This document shows, one piece after another, positions 8,462 through 20,400 of a DNA stretch of 64,000 bases (position 1 is the first letter of the stretch; the number at the start of each line of letters is the position of its first letter). This stretch comes from Amoeboaphelidium protococcarum (taxonomy: Eukaryota > Aphelidiomycota > Aphelidea). The stretch is from positions 62,001-126,000 of the forward strand of contig JALECJ010000004.1 in the NCBI GenBank assembly GCA_023515745.1, in the 5' to 3' direction. The notes below the pieces were generated by a model. It saw only the letters and a list, made by a program, of their open reading frames with translations, did not search any database and was not told the DNA's origin. Both the position numbers and the translations under genes were made by a program.

Positions 8462-10930
8462 TCATAGAGTAAATTACATAGGGAATCTACCTATGTTAGT
8501 TGCCATTGTAAGTCCGATTTTGAGAATGTTTATTGCGGAATTCACATCTCCGTTAATGACGAGATGACAATGTGCGCATGTGACTATATCTTGGTCGGCA
8601 GTCCTTCTTCGGACAACCCTTTACTCGCAGTTACTACAATGAACAGACGTACCCTTCTCATGGGTAACATAGACTGTTGCAATCATCTAGACATAGTGGA
8701 GCAGCTCTTTGGAAGCTGGATGGCATTTCCGGCCGGGGAGATAACGATTCTTGAATTTTTTCATACCTCCAGTTCCCCAAAATACAATGATCTTGTCCTT
8801 CTGCGAGTTACTATAAGACTTCAAACCAAGTAGTCTGGCTGCACGCTCTTGGAGTAATGTTCTTCTTAGCAAATGTCTCGTATACTTGGCTCTTTGGACA
8901 GAGCGATTAATGTACAGTGGCATACGTTAGTGGGTGACTACAGCAGCATTCGCAGCCTTCCTCTTGGCCATCTCAGAATTGAAGCAGTATCTCGGCTCAG
9001 CATAAACATACTCAGATAGCTGTCTATCCTGCTAACTTAACTTATCCCTCACTGCAGCTCTAAAGTCAGATGTCTTCAGCATGACACTTTGGATAGAATT
9101 CTTTGGCGTTGCTTCCAATACTTGCAGCGCGTCAGCTCCATCCTTAGCCTTCACAATGCTACTCACTGCCATAAAAAATAACCCCGACGTCTACTCCAAC
9201 ATACGTCTTACTCGGATCTGCAATGTCAATCTGTGGGAACTTGGGATTATTTAACCAGCTGTAGTCTGTCTTGCCTGCAACTGATGGTGCCAGTTCATAC
9301 TCCTCGCCATCAGATTCTTCTTCACGCTCATCCAAAGCATCCTCAAAGTCCTCATCTGCTAGTGGATCTTCCTCTCCTGCTATAATGCTATCAACTTCCT
9401 CTATACCAGCTTCGACTTCTTCTGGGTCGTCTATTGGATCATCAGGGCAATCCTATGACTGTGCATACTTCTGCGCCAAAGACTTTCGAGGCTTCTTCCA
9501 TTCCAGAGGTTAAGCTTCGTCTCCTTACTTCCGCTTAGCTCTTAATGGTTAAAATGTCTCAAAGTCTTCTGGTTCCAAGTCAGCTGGATTCATACTGGTG
9601 ACTGAAATGCCAGGAGATAATTGCAGAGATGATGATTACTTCTAGCTGCTCTTCTAAGATGATTTCAACTCTGGATTAGACTAACTGCTCGCCTTCGTGG
9701 TCTTATCATCAGCTTTGATCTAAAATGGTACAGATGCAGAGTACAAATCAGTGTAGAATTCCTTGTACCGCTTGTACTTCTTATCCAAAGCAGAGAACTT
9801 GAAACTACTTTCAAAGTTATTCTCACTTTTCTGCCCATTATCGCCAAATAATTATGTTCTAGATGCTATAGTCTTGTTTAAAGTAATATGGAATGGCGAT
9901 AACTTAATATCGGGGCAGATGTTGAACATGGGCAGATTGTGAGCATGAAAGTATTACTGCAGAAAGTACATCATCCGCAAGTACTCGCTTCAATTAGTAT
10001 CCGTTACATCACTAAAAAGGTATTAACTTGTGATCAACACAGCATACGCGTAGATTTCATGATAAATCTAATTCAAACTTATCACCAATTCATGCGTAAC
10101 TCGAATGTTTATTCCCTACTTTAAAAACTGCGCTAAGTCAACTGCATCCATATTGAAATTCTGTTTAGAGTCTAAATTAATTTCTATCAAATCCTTAGAC
10201 TTCAAGACATTATCAGAATCAGCCTATTTCAATGCAGCGCTGGAATACTTACGCACGCGGTCTTAAATATTGACAGCAGTCTAAACTTTACAATGCTTGA
10301 CATAACTCTCGGCAATCGTATAGACAGTCTTGTTCCATCTATCAAATATCAAGGCGAACGGAATATCCGGATCACGCGTCTCCTTCCATTGAGTCCATGC
10401 CAGACGATGTAGATCATTTCTAATCCAATGACTTGATGGGGGTAGTATCTCCATTGCGAACTTTGTCAGTCTAAACTCCGCAAAAAGAGAATTTAATCGT
10501 TATAACAGACAGTTCAGGACAAACTGCATCGATATCAGGATTCTCCAAAAAAGCGTACAGGTATATTTTGAGCAAAGCCCCACCCTCAGGAATGAGGCGC
10601 CATAGATTTTCGCAATAGTCTGATAAGTTTTAACGATGGTCAACAGACAGATTCTGAGTAATTTGCTCGAAAGGAATTTAAGAGTTGCAGCTTTACTTAC
10701 CATACTTTATAATCTTTTAATTGCCGTTGTATTTAAGTGCAAAATATGATCAGTCAAAAGAAAATTGAAATAAGGGGCCACCTATTCGGTGACGCAGTAA
10801 GACCAGCCACCTTCATGCCGGAAATCCAATTTCCATCCCGCGTCACCCCGGCATTTATGTAGATGAATTGTGAAGTTTTTCGCTAATGTAGCTGTATTTG
10901 TCAGATGGCTCTCTTCTACAGTAAATCAAT
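8462..10930 (-). CDS. Fanzor (eukaryotic TnpB/OrfB-like) RNA-guided nuclease, possibly damaged
   Basis: The C-terminus has the TnpB/Fanzor layout: RuvC-I in YVGVDVGVIF (about 9200-9170); IIVFWGTGG (about 8780) followed by the HEKGTSVHCSNC block holding the RuvC-II Glu and first zinc-ribbon Cys pair; CAHC; and RuvC-III NGDVNSAINI. The N-terminal half has FNICPDIKLSPFHIT, like the family's linker before RuvC. An acidic insert precedes RuvC-I. Reading needs a 47-nt GTAAGT...CAG intron (10700-10654) and two homopolymer indels (C5 at about 10437-10441, A6 on the plus strand at about 9173-9178). An in-frame UGA at 9992-9990 is a nonsense change or lies in a possible 60-nt intron (10047-9988, GTATGC...AAG). 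The 5' end is unresolved: the frame is open to about 10930, while the first in-frame ATG is at 10703. Neither a transposon boundary nor the guide RNA was identified. Confidence 0.75.
10654..10700 (-). other. Predicted spliceosomal intron in the Fanzor gene
   Basis: Minus-strand GTAAGT donor directly after ATG at 10703-10701, and TTACTCAG acceptor. Removing these 47 nt joins two strongly protein-like frames (one ending IKRLQSM, the next starting NLSVDHRQNLSDYC) that are otherwise out of phase. Confidence 0.6.
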
Positions 10931-11020
10931 TTGGTGATTGACTTATTAGTAATGATCTACAATATTAAAATCAGTCGTTTTAAGACCATGATTTTAATAG
11001 AACTTTTCCCATAAGTGTGT

Positions 11021-11302
11021 TCACAGAGGCGTCGCAAGCTAAATTATTAGATGCCATAGAAATGTACAATATATCATAGCAGATGAGACTTTATGATTAC
11101 GATGAAATAAAATGATGCCTTTGAACTTTAGTTCAAGGTTTGAATGCAACAATTGACCTCCACAACGGTTTTGTTTGTTTTTTTCATTGTTTGTTCTCAC
11201 GACTTTGATCTCGCACCCATTGAATGTAAGTATCGTCCATGCATTACTCTTTAAATACCGCCACTGCTTTATATTAGCTCCTTTAGTGGTAGGTACAGAC
11301 AT
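11021..11302 (-). CDS. Hypothetical 93-aa ORF upstream of Fanzor
   Basis: Starts ATG at 11302 and ends UGA at 11023-11021. Composition is protein-like (for example WTILTFNGCEIKVV and a CGGQ segment), but I recognise no family. It could be a 5' exon or relict of the Fanzor-carrying element, since a TTTACTGTAG acceptor-like site precedes the open Fanzor frame near 10930. A chance ORF of this length is quite possible with a single stop codon. Confidence 0.25.
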
Positions 11303-12940
11303 ACTTTCTCTGCGGATGTAGCGGGCCGTCTTCTATCTCTGAATGATACAACAATACTAAGAGGATAATAGATCGGCTGATTAATCGCAGTACGTAACAT
11401 TCGTGAGAATAGAAAATTTAAATACTTTAGTAATCTACACACGTTCATTAATATCACCAGAACCAGCACTATCATTTACGAATGTTTTCGGCTTAACCAT
11501 AGTTCGGTGGAGACTAAAACTTATTGTCAGTGTCAGACGAATTCCCTGATCAGATTTTAATCACTTATACAATAGAGACATTGAACTCATCGTAGCATAA
11601 AGTATGAGATATATAGCGTCTCAATCGCGGCGTCTCTTACCGTAGATATGAGTGAATGTGTAAAGGAACTACTATTTAGGGAGGATCACCCGCTTTGCAG
11701 AATGTTGTTTCATCTCGACATACGATATGAGGACAGTATTTGACTGCGATTACGCTCATTTTTTTTTAGCATTAAAAAATTTATTGTCAGCTTTCACGAG
11801 GATTCTTGAACAATCTGAGTTCGGAATCACTCCCTATTAACTGATTGTATAAATTGCCCAAGAACATACTATGATATGCGCATCATTGTGCAAACGGGCA
11901 GATATCGCAGGAGTAATATGCAGGTACACATAGACAGAAGATTACTTAAGGATGATGAATTACAACTCGGCAAGAATAGAATAAGTTAAACATCACCTTG
12001 CGATCAAAGTACTTTAAGACATGTTGAATAGACGCGTTCTACTAAATGATATCGATATTAAAGGCCATTTAAGGTGAAGGCTGATGTCGGGTTGAAGCCG
12101 TTAGTTCCGAGTTGACTTGTATTAAGACTTAAGATGAAACGCAAATGCAATAATGTGGATATGATGGCCAAATAACTTAATATGAACCGCTAATAGAATA
12201 GCCAACAAGTCAGCAAGAAGACTTAGACCCATCAAGTCTGCTTTAAGGATTGATATTATAACTGGACGTAGGTACGGTGTGTGAATGACATGACAAAATA
12301 CGCGCCAGGTTGGAGTTGGATAAGCAGCCTTTGATTTATGAAAACCAATTTACCGTCCATATCCAAGAAACTACCGATCCATAACCCTCAACATTATGCG
12401 CTTTACAGTACTACAGGTCGCCTTGAATCATTGCGCTTCGTTTAATAAATTCTGTCTTCTTGAAAGTGTGCTCCTTTTCACATAGATTCAAATTAACTCA
12501 AATAATCAACAATGATTTAAAGTAATTGCTATCGCGCTCATCTTCAATTATGTCTGAATAGCTTTAGCATTTTTCGGTGAAAGTTCAAAGGCATGCGCGT
12601 ATGGCCGTCAAATTGGCACGATTTGGCTGGCCAACTACGGCATCATTGAATTGGGTCAATATTCTTAGTTAACAAGATGCGAGTTGTTAATCGAAAGTTT
12701 TCGAAGACCAAGATGTACTCTAGGCAACACTTCTTCTCTCGATCGCGTATTTTAACATGACTGCATCAATCGCCAGTGTCAGTCTAGTTCTTTCAACAAG
12801 CTATTTAGATACGACTGCCAATATTGATCCATTTGACACTTTAGCTTCAACGATAAAAAGCTATAAGGTGATGGCCAGTGATTTTTCACATTTACTTTGT
12901 TACATATATGGCATTTTTGAAATTTTACTATGTTTCACAT
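11303..12940. other. 1.6-kb segment without a recognisable gene
   Basis: AT-rich. I could not follow any conserved domain on either strand. Overlapping open stretches near 11850-12060 on the plus strand in two or three frames end in UGA and look like chance or decayed coding DNA. One ACGCGT near 12033. Confidence 0.45.
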
Positions 12941-13022
12941 GTAATCGTAGGAAAGTGGTCTAATCCGGTGTCTTAAGGCGGCATTCCTTTCGAGGGCGCG
13001 GGTTCAAATCCCGTCGATTACA
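12941..13022 (+). tRNA. tRNA-Leu (anticodon AAG)
   Basis: A complete type II cloverleaf. Acceptor GTAATCG (12941-12947) pairs with CGATTAC (13015-13021), discriminator A. D stem GGA/TCC with AGTGGTCTAA loop. Anticodon stem GTGTC/GGCAT with loop TTAAGGC and anticodon AAG (12975-12977). Long variable arm with TTCG loop. T arm GCGGG-TTCAAAT-CCCGT. Decodes CUU/CUC leucine codons. No intron. Confidence 0.9.
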
Positions 13023-13248
13023 AGTATTTTTGCTTCTATAACATTTTGTTCCTCTTGCAGACTAACTGGCCTTGTCAAAGTCGACAAAGTTTTTGCCTAC
13101 TTACTCTCCAGAAACTGTCGGTATGGATCATCAAAGACCAAATTCTAGTCTTTGTTGCAATAAAATCATACCCAATCTAATTGGGCGCGCAACATCCGCG
13201 TTAACAGACATGGTAATCAAACTAATCTATATTGTATCTTTAAAACGC

Positions 13249-14613
13249 TCATTCATCCAAGTAAAATTGTTACGTCTATCTTTCGTCTGAAAATCTAATC
13301 TTGACCCTGTTCTTCATCGCGCAATTCTATGGGTCTATCATCTTTTTGCAATACTTCTTGTGATTCTACCAATCTTCATTCATGCACCTTTTAGAACAAT
13401 AATAGAATTTCAAACATCTTGAACACGTCCTGGAAGTTTCTTAACCGCAATTAAAACAGTCACTAACGGGCGTGACTCTAAAGACTCGGGGATACATGAC
13501 AACATAATCAATATTATCCCCCGACTGAGTCCACTCAATAGTAATTTTTCCAAACTCAAAGCCATTACCGGCCAATCTTTTTATACGCTACATTCTCTCC
13601 CATTCATGAGCAAGCTGATCTTTAAACAAGAGGCCATACATCTATCTAGAATCTAAAGCAGGATTGAATATAAACTTGATCGAAGGATTCTAATGCAGAG
13701 GTTCATCGAGAGACACTGTTCCTGAGACGTGATAAGACTTTATCTGCTCATTAGGGCTTTTAATATTGTCTTATGGTTGTCTTGAGCTTGCTCTAAACTC
13801 TGGTATCATTAAAACAGAATCCATTAAATTGGCCGATAAAACAAGTGCGCGCTTAAACCCCAATACTCCGAAGCCAAATAACTCTCCAACATCAGGCTTC
13901 ATAGTAAGATAGACTTCTGAGCCCTGCTTCGCATACATAAAATAGTCTAAAGATTAGATATTCAATGCCACCAACTTGAACATGAGTCCGTGGGAAGTCT
14001 CATCACCAGAGCCAAGAGCAGCTTTAAGTTCGATACAGGGCCAATTCGATACGCCCATAATTTGCAAAACAACTTTTCGCATATACTCGTGTTATAAATT
14101 AATAGGTATTATGGTAAATAGACGTGATATATCATTCAAATCATCCTGATATGATACAAGTACATTTTAAAGCCTTGGAGTTATTTCATCGATCCGATCG
14201 AGCAAAAAGGCAAAAATTTTAGCAATAGTCTTGCGATGGTTGATGCTCCTGATACAATCGCCAAGTCCAGAACCATAGCCAGCAACCCAATTTACATCGT
14301 CTGGCTTCCTTTGTTGTACGACGGGCGCCATCAAATTGTAAACTCTCGTACAGCTCTATGTAGTTTTTACCATTATATCACCACTGAATAGCTGCTAAAG
14401 CAAATTCTAACGAGCATCAGCAGAAAATCCTAAATCACGACTGGACAAATGAGCCACAGTCACAAGCAAATCAACCGCAACTACTCCATTATCATTCGGA
14501 GAATAACGGAAATCAGAAATACCATAGTATCGAGAGTAAAATTAGCTTATTCTATCAGAAAGCTGATCAGACACGACCAGATATGACAGAAGAAGCCAGT
14601 AGATTATGATCAT
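13249..14613 (-). CDS. MYND zinc-finger protein
   Basis: A 454-aa protein in one uninterrupted frame with many UAR Gln codons, stop UGA at 13251-13249. The C-terminal about 60 residues hold a complete MYND finger: CFNC, CSRC, CSKRC and HKKYC (about residues 386-425), a zinc module that usually binds proline-containing partners. The first 330 residues are helical and charged with no domain I recognise. The ATG at 14613 opens with a hydrophobic run (MIIIYWLLLSYLVV), which is odd for a MYND protein; a TTCATTCTCAG acceptor-like site just upstream leaves open a 5' exon and a different N-terminus. The 3' end lies about 230 bp from tRNA-Leu(AAG). Confidence 0.8.
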
Positions 14614-14758
14614 GACTCTTACAATTTCACTCTTGCTGAGAATGAAAAATGAAAATCTTAGGCTCCTAAGTCCAGAAAGCAACAACCCCTTATAAATTTT
14701 GTGCCAAAATTATGATCAATAAATTCATTATTTATTAGTATCACAAACATCATTATCA

Positions 14759-16786
14759 TCACTACTAAATGTTCTACACTTGTTCGCGCATTTCTTAAGT
14801 TGTGACGCGGTCTTGAGCTCGTTACGCCCATGCGCGCTGAATCAGCGAAAGGATTAGAGAGAGACGTGTGTCCACAGCGATAGTATTGTACAGCTCAGCT
14901 GGGACCTAAGGTCGAACTCCTCTCAATACATAGTCGACAATCTGATTAGGCGCGTAACCACGCCATGCTGGGCTGCATGTAATCATTTCATACCCCAAAA
15001 TTGCCAAAGCATACACGTCCCACGATAGTTTCAGCTCACTAAGTTCATCCGCATTAAGTTCACCTTAAAGTTTATGTAACAACTCAGGAGCAGCATATTT
15101 TAGTGACGCTCCCTCAAGCTTTGAGACGTGGAATGCTTAGACAAGCATAGCCTTATTGGATACAATCTGAGTAACACCAAAATCAGAAATCACAGCGTAG
15201 AATCTCTAATCTCCAGCATCCTGATTTAACAAGATATTAGCAGGCTTTATATCAGAGTGAACAAATCCATTCTTATGCATCTCAGAAAGAGCTTCAACAA
15301 TGTCACAGAACAGCGGAATCATCAAATCGAGAGACCACATTGCATAAGTAGATCTGCCAATAAGAACATCCTCCAAGTTTCCGTAAGGATAATACTTCAT
15401 CACTATAGTGTTAGGATTCTGAGAATAGCCAACCAGTTTGACAAACAGCCTGTTATTACTAAAGAAATTCAATAATGACACCTCCTATATAAATGCTTGC
15501 TAATTATCTTCTTCACTGGCAGCCTGATCAAAACTGGCAGAAGACTTTAACACTTTCACTGCGACAATATCAGAACCAGCCCTCTGCATAGCCTCTTAAT
15601 TCAAAAGTCTCCCAGTATAAACTGTAGCAAAACCACCTTCGCCCAGCTATTGTTCAATAGCGTAATCCTGATTCGGCTACATAATTAAATAGCCAGGAAT
15701 TGACATTTCACGCTGGTCTCCTACTGCTGTCCTCATTGTCGTGCCACCTGCCATGTTTGTCGCTGATGAGCTGTTGAATGGCATGTCAAAGGATGTGGGA
15801 TTGAGTAATGCACCAGAGTGAAGACCGCCATTCTCAATCAAAGATTACTTTTGTAATAAACGTTGCGCTCTACGGTGACGACGGTACTTTACAGCGAGAA
15901 CGGCAACTGTGAACACAAACACCAAAACAGCAGCAGCTCCAGCGTACAGTGGTAAACTAAATACACTGGATTCATTAGCAGGCAGTGTATTGGGAGAAAC
16001 ATTACCAGTGGATGTGAAATCCGTGCCTTATGAGCTCAACGGGATGCCCAACTAAGAGTTAAAATTACCAAACACATTGGAGTTATACACTGAGGAGGAG
16101 GAAGAAATACAACCAGGAGACACGCAAACAGATGTCTATTAGTCAGCCACCGATGTCGCACCATGCTATGAAGACAAAATAGAGCCTTACTAAACCGATG
16201 CAACAGAGGCTTATTAAGTGGAGCTCAGAGATTGAATTACATTAACATTTACTGTAGACGAATATGAAAGAGAAAGTTACGACTATTAGATATTTGGGCC
16301 AGAAGAGGATGACGTGGAGATAGTCGAGGTTGACGCGTCTGATGGCAGTGCAGAGGTGAGAGACGGAATAATGAACGATGACTCGGATTTAGCACCAATA
16401 GTAGACACGCTTGAAGATAATTGACTTGATGGAGCACCAAGTACAGATGAGACTAAAGTAGAAGTAGCAGATGAACCAGACGATGACGTAGTCAATGTTA
16501 AAGAGGCAGAAGTAACCATCGATGATGAGGTGGACTAAACAGAGCTAGATGATGTAGTGGAAGTAGAGGTAGCGGTAGAGGTAGATGATGACAATGAGCT
16601 AGTGGCTGAGGTGGTAGAGGTAGACGACGATTATGACCTTGAACTAGTGGATGATGAGGATGCAGGCGGTGGCGGTGGAGGAGGAGCCGGGCAATTTATA
16701 TCAAGAAAACCTAAGCAAAGAGATAAATCACCTTTTACACCATATTAACACAATAAAATCGCGATACTAACAAGATTCTTCATCAT
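14759..16786 (-). CDS. Receptor-like protein kinase 1 (TKL-like), Ser/Thr-rich ectodomain
   Basis: 675 aa. Signal peptide MMKNLVSIAILLCQYGVKG, a proline run, then about 220 residues dominated by Ser/Thr (mucin-like stalk). A transmembrane helix at about 278-300 (LYAGAAAVLVFVFTVAVLAV) is followed by basic residues. The juxtamembrane motif REMSIPGYLIMQP is shared with the two kinases at 43.5-50.2 kb. The kinase domain (about 375-650) has Gly-loop LGEGGFATVY, AVKVL lysine, catalytic loop HSDIKPAN (Ser replacing the usual Arg of HRD, so a non-RD kinase), DFG (SDFGVTQ) and YAAPE. It probably senses an extracellular cue. The ectodomain is shorter than in its two relatives and has no globular part. 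Confidence 0.88.
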
Positions 16787-17422
16787 TTTTTTTCTCTCTT
16801 TCTATCTAAGTGACGCAAGCTTTTAGGCAAGCAGTATTATCAATCTGTCAAGAAGAAAGAAGCAAAGTTAAATGAACTCTGGAGAGGTACAATTTCTGGA
16901 AATCTACCTCATATGCTTGTGAAATATTATGATTAGGACGCTGTGATTGGACCTGAAGCAGTCGTGGATATAATTATAAAAATGATTTAGATCTTACTGT
17001 TTATTTCACATTCATACGAACCTGATATTGTTCAGTGATATTGACGCGTAAATATCAACACAAAAGTACAGTAAGAGAGAGATAACTTTACTGAAACAAT
17101 TGAAACTAAACGCGCTAATGATCAAATGATCAAACAATCAATCGGCCGAGAGTATCCAGCTGCAATCCGGCGCCGCCTCGTTTGATCGGCTGGCAAACAA
17201 CTTTTCCCACACGATTCGCACATCACGAACGGCTAAATAGAGAGAGAGCAAGCATTACAGAAAAGCGGGCGGGACGAGACGAGGAGTTCTTTTGATTCCG
17301 CCGCAATTTATTCGTTCAATTCTACCCCTTGATCTGAAACTGTGATTACTTAATTTGGATTTGCTTCTTCATTATATTATTATTATTAATATTGTAAGTG
17401 TTGCAACACGATTTGATTTAGA
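16787..17422. other. Divergent intergenic region, kinase 1 / NPC1
   Basis: Shared upstream region of two divergently transcribed genes. It contains an ACGCGT at 17044-17049. No gene recognised. Confidence 0.6.
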
Positions 17423-20400
17423 ATGAGATTGCTGGTATATCTGGGAGTCTTCGCGTTTTTGTGTGCAACTCTAGTGAAGGGAGCAGCTGATGATGATTCC
17501 ATGAGCATTGTGCATTAGAAGGGCGTTTGTTTAATGTCTGGCCAGTATGGATTGTAGCCTCTGCTGCACAATAAGAATGCTACTGTGGTGGATATGTAAT
17601 CTGATTTCGTACGTGATTTCCGAGAAGTGTGTGGAATATCTGCTGATAATATGCTGGGCATGTATGAGGAGAGTCGCCTGTGCTGTGATGATCAGCAATT
17701 GAGCTCCCTTATGAATAAAGTAATGATTGCTCAGCAAGTCATTGGTACCTGTCCGGCGTGCTGGTAGAATTTTCTGAATTTCTTCTGCCACTTCACCTGT
17801 TCCCCTGATCAGTCTACATTCTTACAATTGAAAGAGACTGAGGATTTGGGTAATAACTAGACTGCTGTGAAGGGCGTATACTTTCATGTGAATGATGACG
17901 TAGTGGACTAATTCTATGATAGTTGTGCGGAGGTGAAGATGATTTAAGACAACTCTCTGGCTATGAAGTTTATTGGTAATGGTGCCAAGAATGGTCATGA
18001 GTTCTTGTCATTTATGGGCCGTCCCACGTATTTGAACCCTGTTGAGATGATATTCCCCACTGCTGACGATGAAGATGTCCCTGATGTGCATGGTGACATT
18101 ACTCCTTTTGAGTATGAGACATTCAGTTGCAATGATGACAAGTATGGATGTTCTTGTGTGGATTGCTTTGCCGCCTGTAAGACTGATTTCTAAGAGAAGA
18201 TCTCCTCTGATAGTACATGCTTCATTGGTAATACCAACATGACATGTTTATTCTTTTCTTTTCTGTTCATTTACTCTGCCCTGCTGCTTGTTGTGCTCTT
18301 GTCCACGTTTGGTTATAGATTCTATCTCTATAGACGCGGTAAGGGTAAGTATGAACGCGTATTTACTTCGGATGTGCAGGAGCAAGGTGATCGTGAATTT
18401 GATGATGACGATGACTTGGATTAGCTAGCGTATGAGTCTACTGCCACCTTATTGTCACCTGATAGTTACGGTATGGGATACGATCTGCTCGAGTCTGATG
18501 GCAAGCTCGGCGGGGATGAGCGCAAATAGTATGATTATAAGCCTTGGATCTTGGATCGCGTCCTGTCCAACTTATTTTACAAGCTGGGCCTTGTAATTGC
18601 TCGTAATGCATATAGCATTGTTATAATCTCTGTGTTAATATCAGTGCTTGGTAGTGCTGGATGGTTTAAAGCTGATGTTGAGACGGAGCCTCTAAAGTTG
18701 TGGGTGGATCCAAATGATATGATTTTGCGTTAAAAGTAGTACTTTGATGAGAACTTTGCTCCATTCTATCGAGTGGTCCAGCTAATAGTTACCAGAATTG
18801 ATGGTGGAAATGTAATTGATTTTGAAACTTTGAATACTACGTGGACTTTGTAAGAGTAAGTTGAGTCATTGAATGTCACCCATGTCAATTGTGAAGGATC
18901 CTCTCAAGTTATCACTTTGGACGATTTGTGTTTTAAGCCAGTTAATGATCGTTGCGCCGTGCAATCTTTCACTGGTTATTATCAGCACGATTATAAGGCG
19001 TTCCTCTCTGATGCTAATAAGATGGATGAAGATGGCAAGTTTACCACACTGAAAGGCTGCATATTGGAATCTGGCAAGTAGGAATGTTATTCAGATTCTG
19101 GTCAGCCTTTAAGTCCTATGCTTGTTTTGGGTGGATCTTCTAGATATAATTCCACTACTGCTGATGGTGGCGATAATGACCAGTAATAGTCTGGATCTCG
19201 CCATTATAATGATTGGTTAAACAGCAAGTCGCTGGTGGTCACCTTTGTGCTCAACAACTCGGTCAAAAATGAATCTTATTTGAAAAAGTCTGAAGCTTGG
19301 GAGCATGAGGCGGTCAAGTTAATCAGTTAGTACGTTGACAATCTGCCAAATAAGGCTAAACTGAAGATTGCCTACTCTACAGAGATCTCCATTGAAGATG
19401 AGTTGGTGCGTGAAACTTATGCAGATGTGTATACTATTGTGTTGTCGTACATTCTCATGTTTGTCTACGCATCACTGGCTCTGGGAACTTTTACTGTCAA
19501 ATTTAAGCAAGGATTTAGGGGATTTAGAAAGTTCAAGGTGGAGTCAAAGTTCTTTCTTGGTGTGTGTGGTATCTTAATTGTTATTGCCAGTGTGAGTTTG
19601 AGTGTAAGCATCTTAAGTTTGGCAGGTCAGAAGGCAACTTTGATCATTGCGGAGGTTATTCCGTTTTTGGTTCTAGCTGTGGGTGTGGACAATATCTTTA
19701 TACTTGTGAATTCTCTGGAGCGTGTAAAGAGGCAGTATCCTGATCTGGATTTCACTCATCAGATTGCTTTGAATCTCAAGTTGGTCGGTCCATCTATAAT
19801 GCTCAGTAGTCTATGTGAGACCGTCGCGTTTGGCAGTGGCTTCTTTGTCACTATGCCTGCGGTGAGTATTTTCAGTCTATACGCTGCCACTGCGGTCTTT
19901 GTTAATTTCTGTCTTTAGTCAACCTGTTTTATTGCTTTAATGGTGATTGAGACGCGTATCTTTGGTGCTGGAAGTGGTGGCCTATTGAGCAAGTTGCGTA
20001 TTGATTACGATAAGACTTCAGATGGAGAGAGACGTGATGAGATGTCTGCTCTGGAAACACTATTTAATAAATATTATGCACCTGCCCTGTTGAAATGGTA
20101 TGTGAAGCCTTTGGTTGTTATACTGTTTGCAAGTTTGTTCATGTTTTTGGGATTATAGAATTTCCAGAACGTACAGTTGGGATTGGAGTAGAAGCTGGCA
20201 CTTCCATCTGATAGCTATTTATTGGATTACTTTGACGCTCTTGAAAATGAGCTTGAGGTGGGACCTCCGCTGTACTTTGTCATCCGAACTCCACCAGGTT
20301 CCAAGTTGGATATTCGTACTACTGAAGGCTAGAAGAATCTATGCGGCAAATTTTTGGACTGTAATGACTTTTCTATCGCGAGAATGTTGGAAATGGAGTA

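Noticed and set aside
9990..9992. UGA as tryptophan
   Set aside because: All recognised genes terminate at UGA at the expected length and use TGG for conserved Trp; only the Fanzor frame and the gag-pol junction have internal UGA.
6751..10060. Shared 16-mer TACGCGTAGATTTCAT at 6751 and 10045 as transposon ends
   Set aside because: One copy lies inside Fanzor coding or intron sequence, and a 16-bp match is near chance expectation for a 64-kb AT-biased window.
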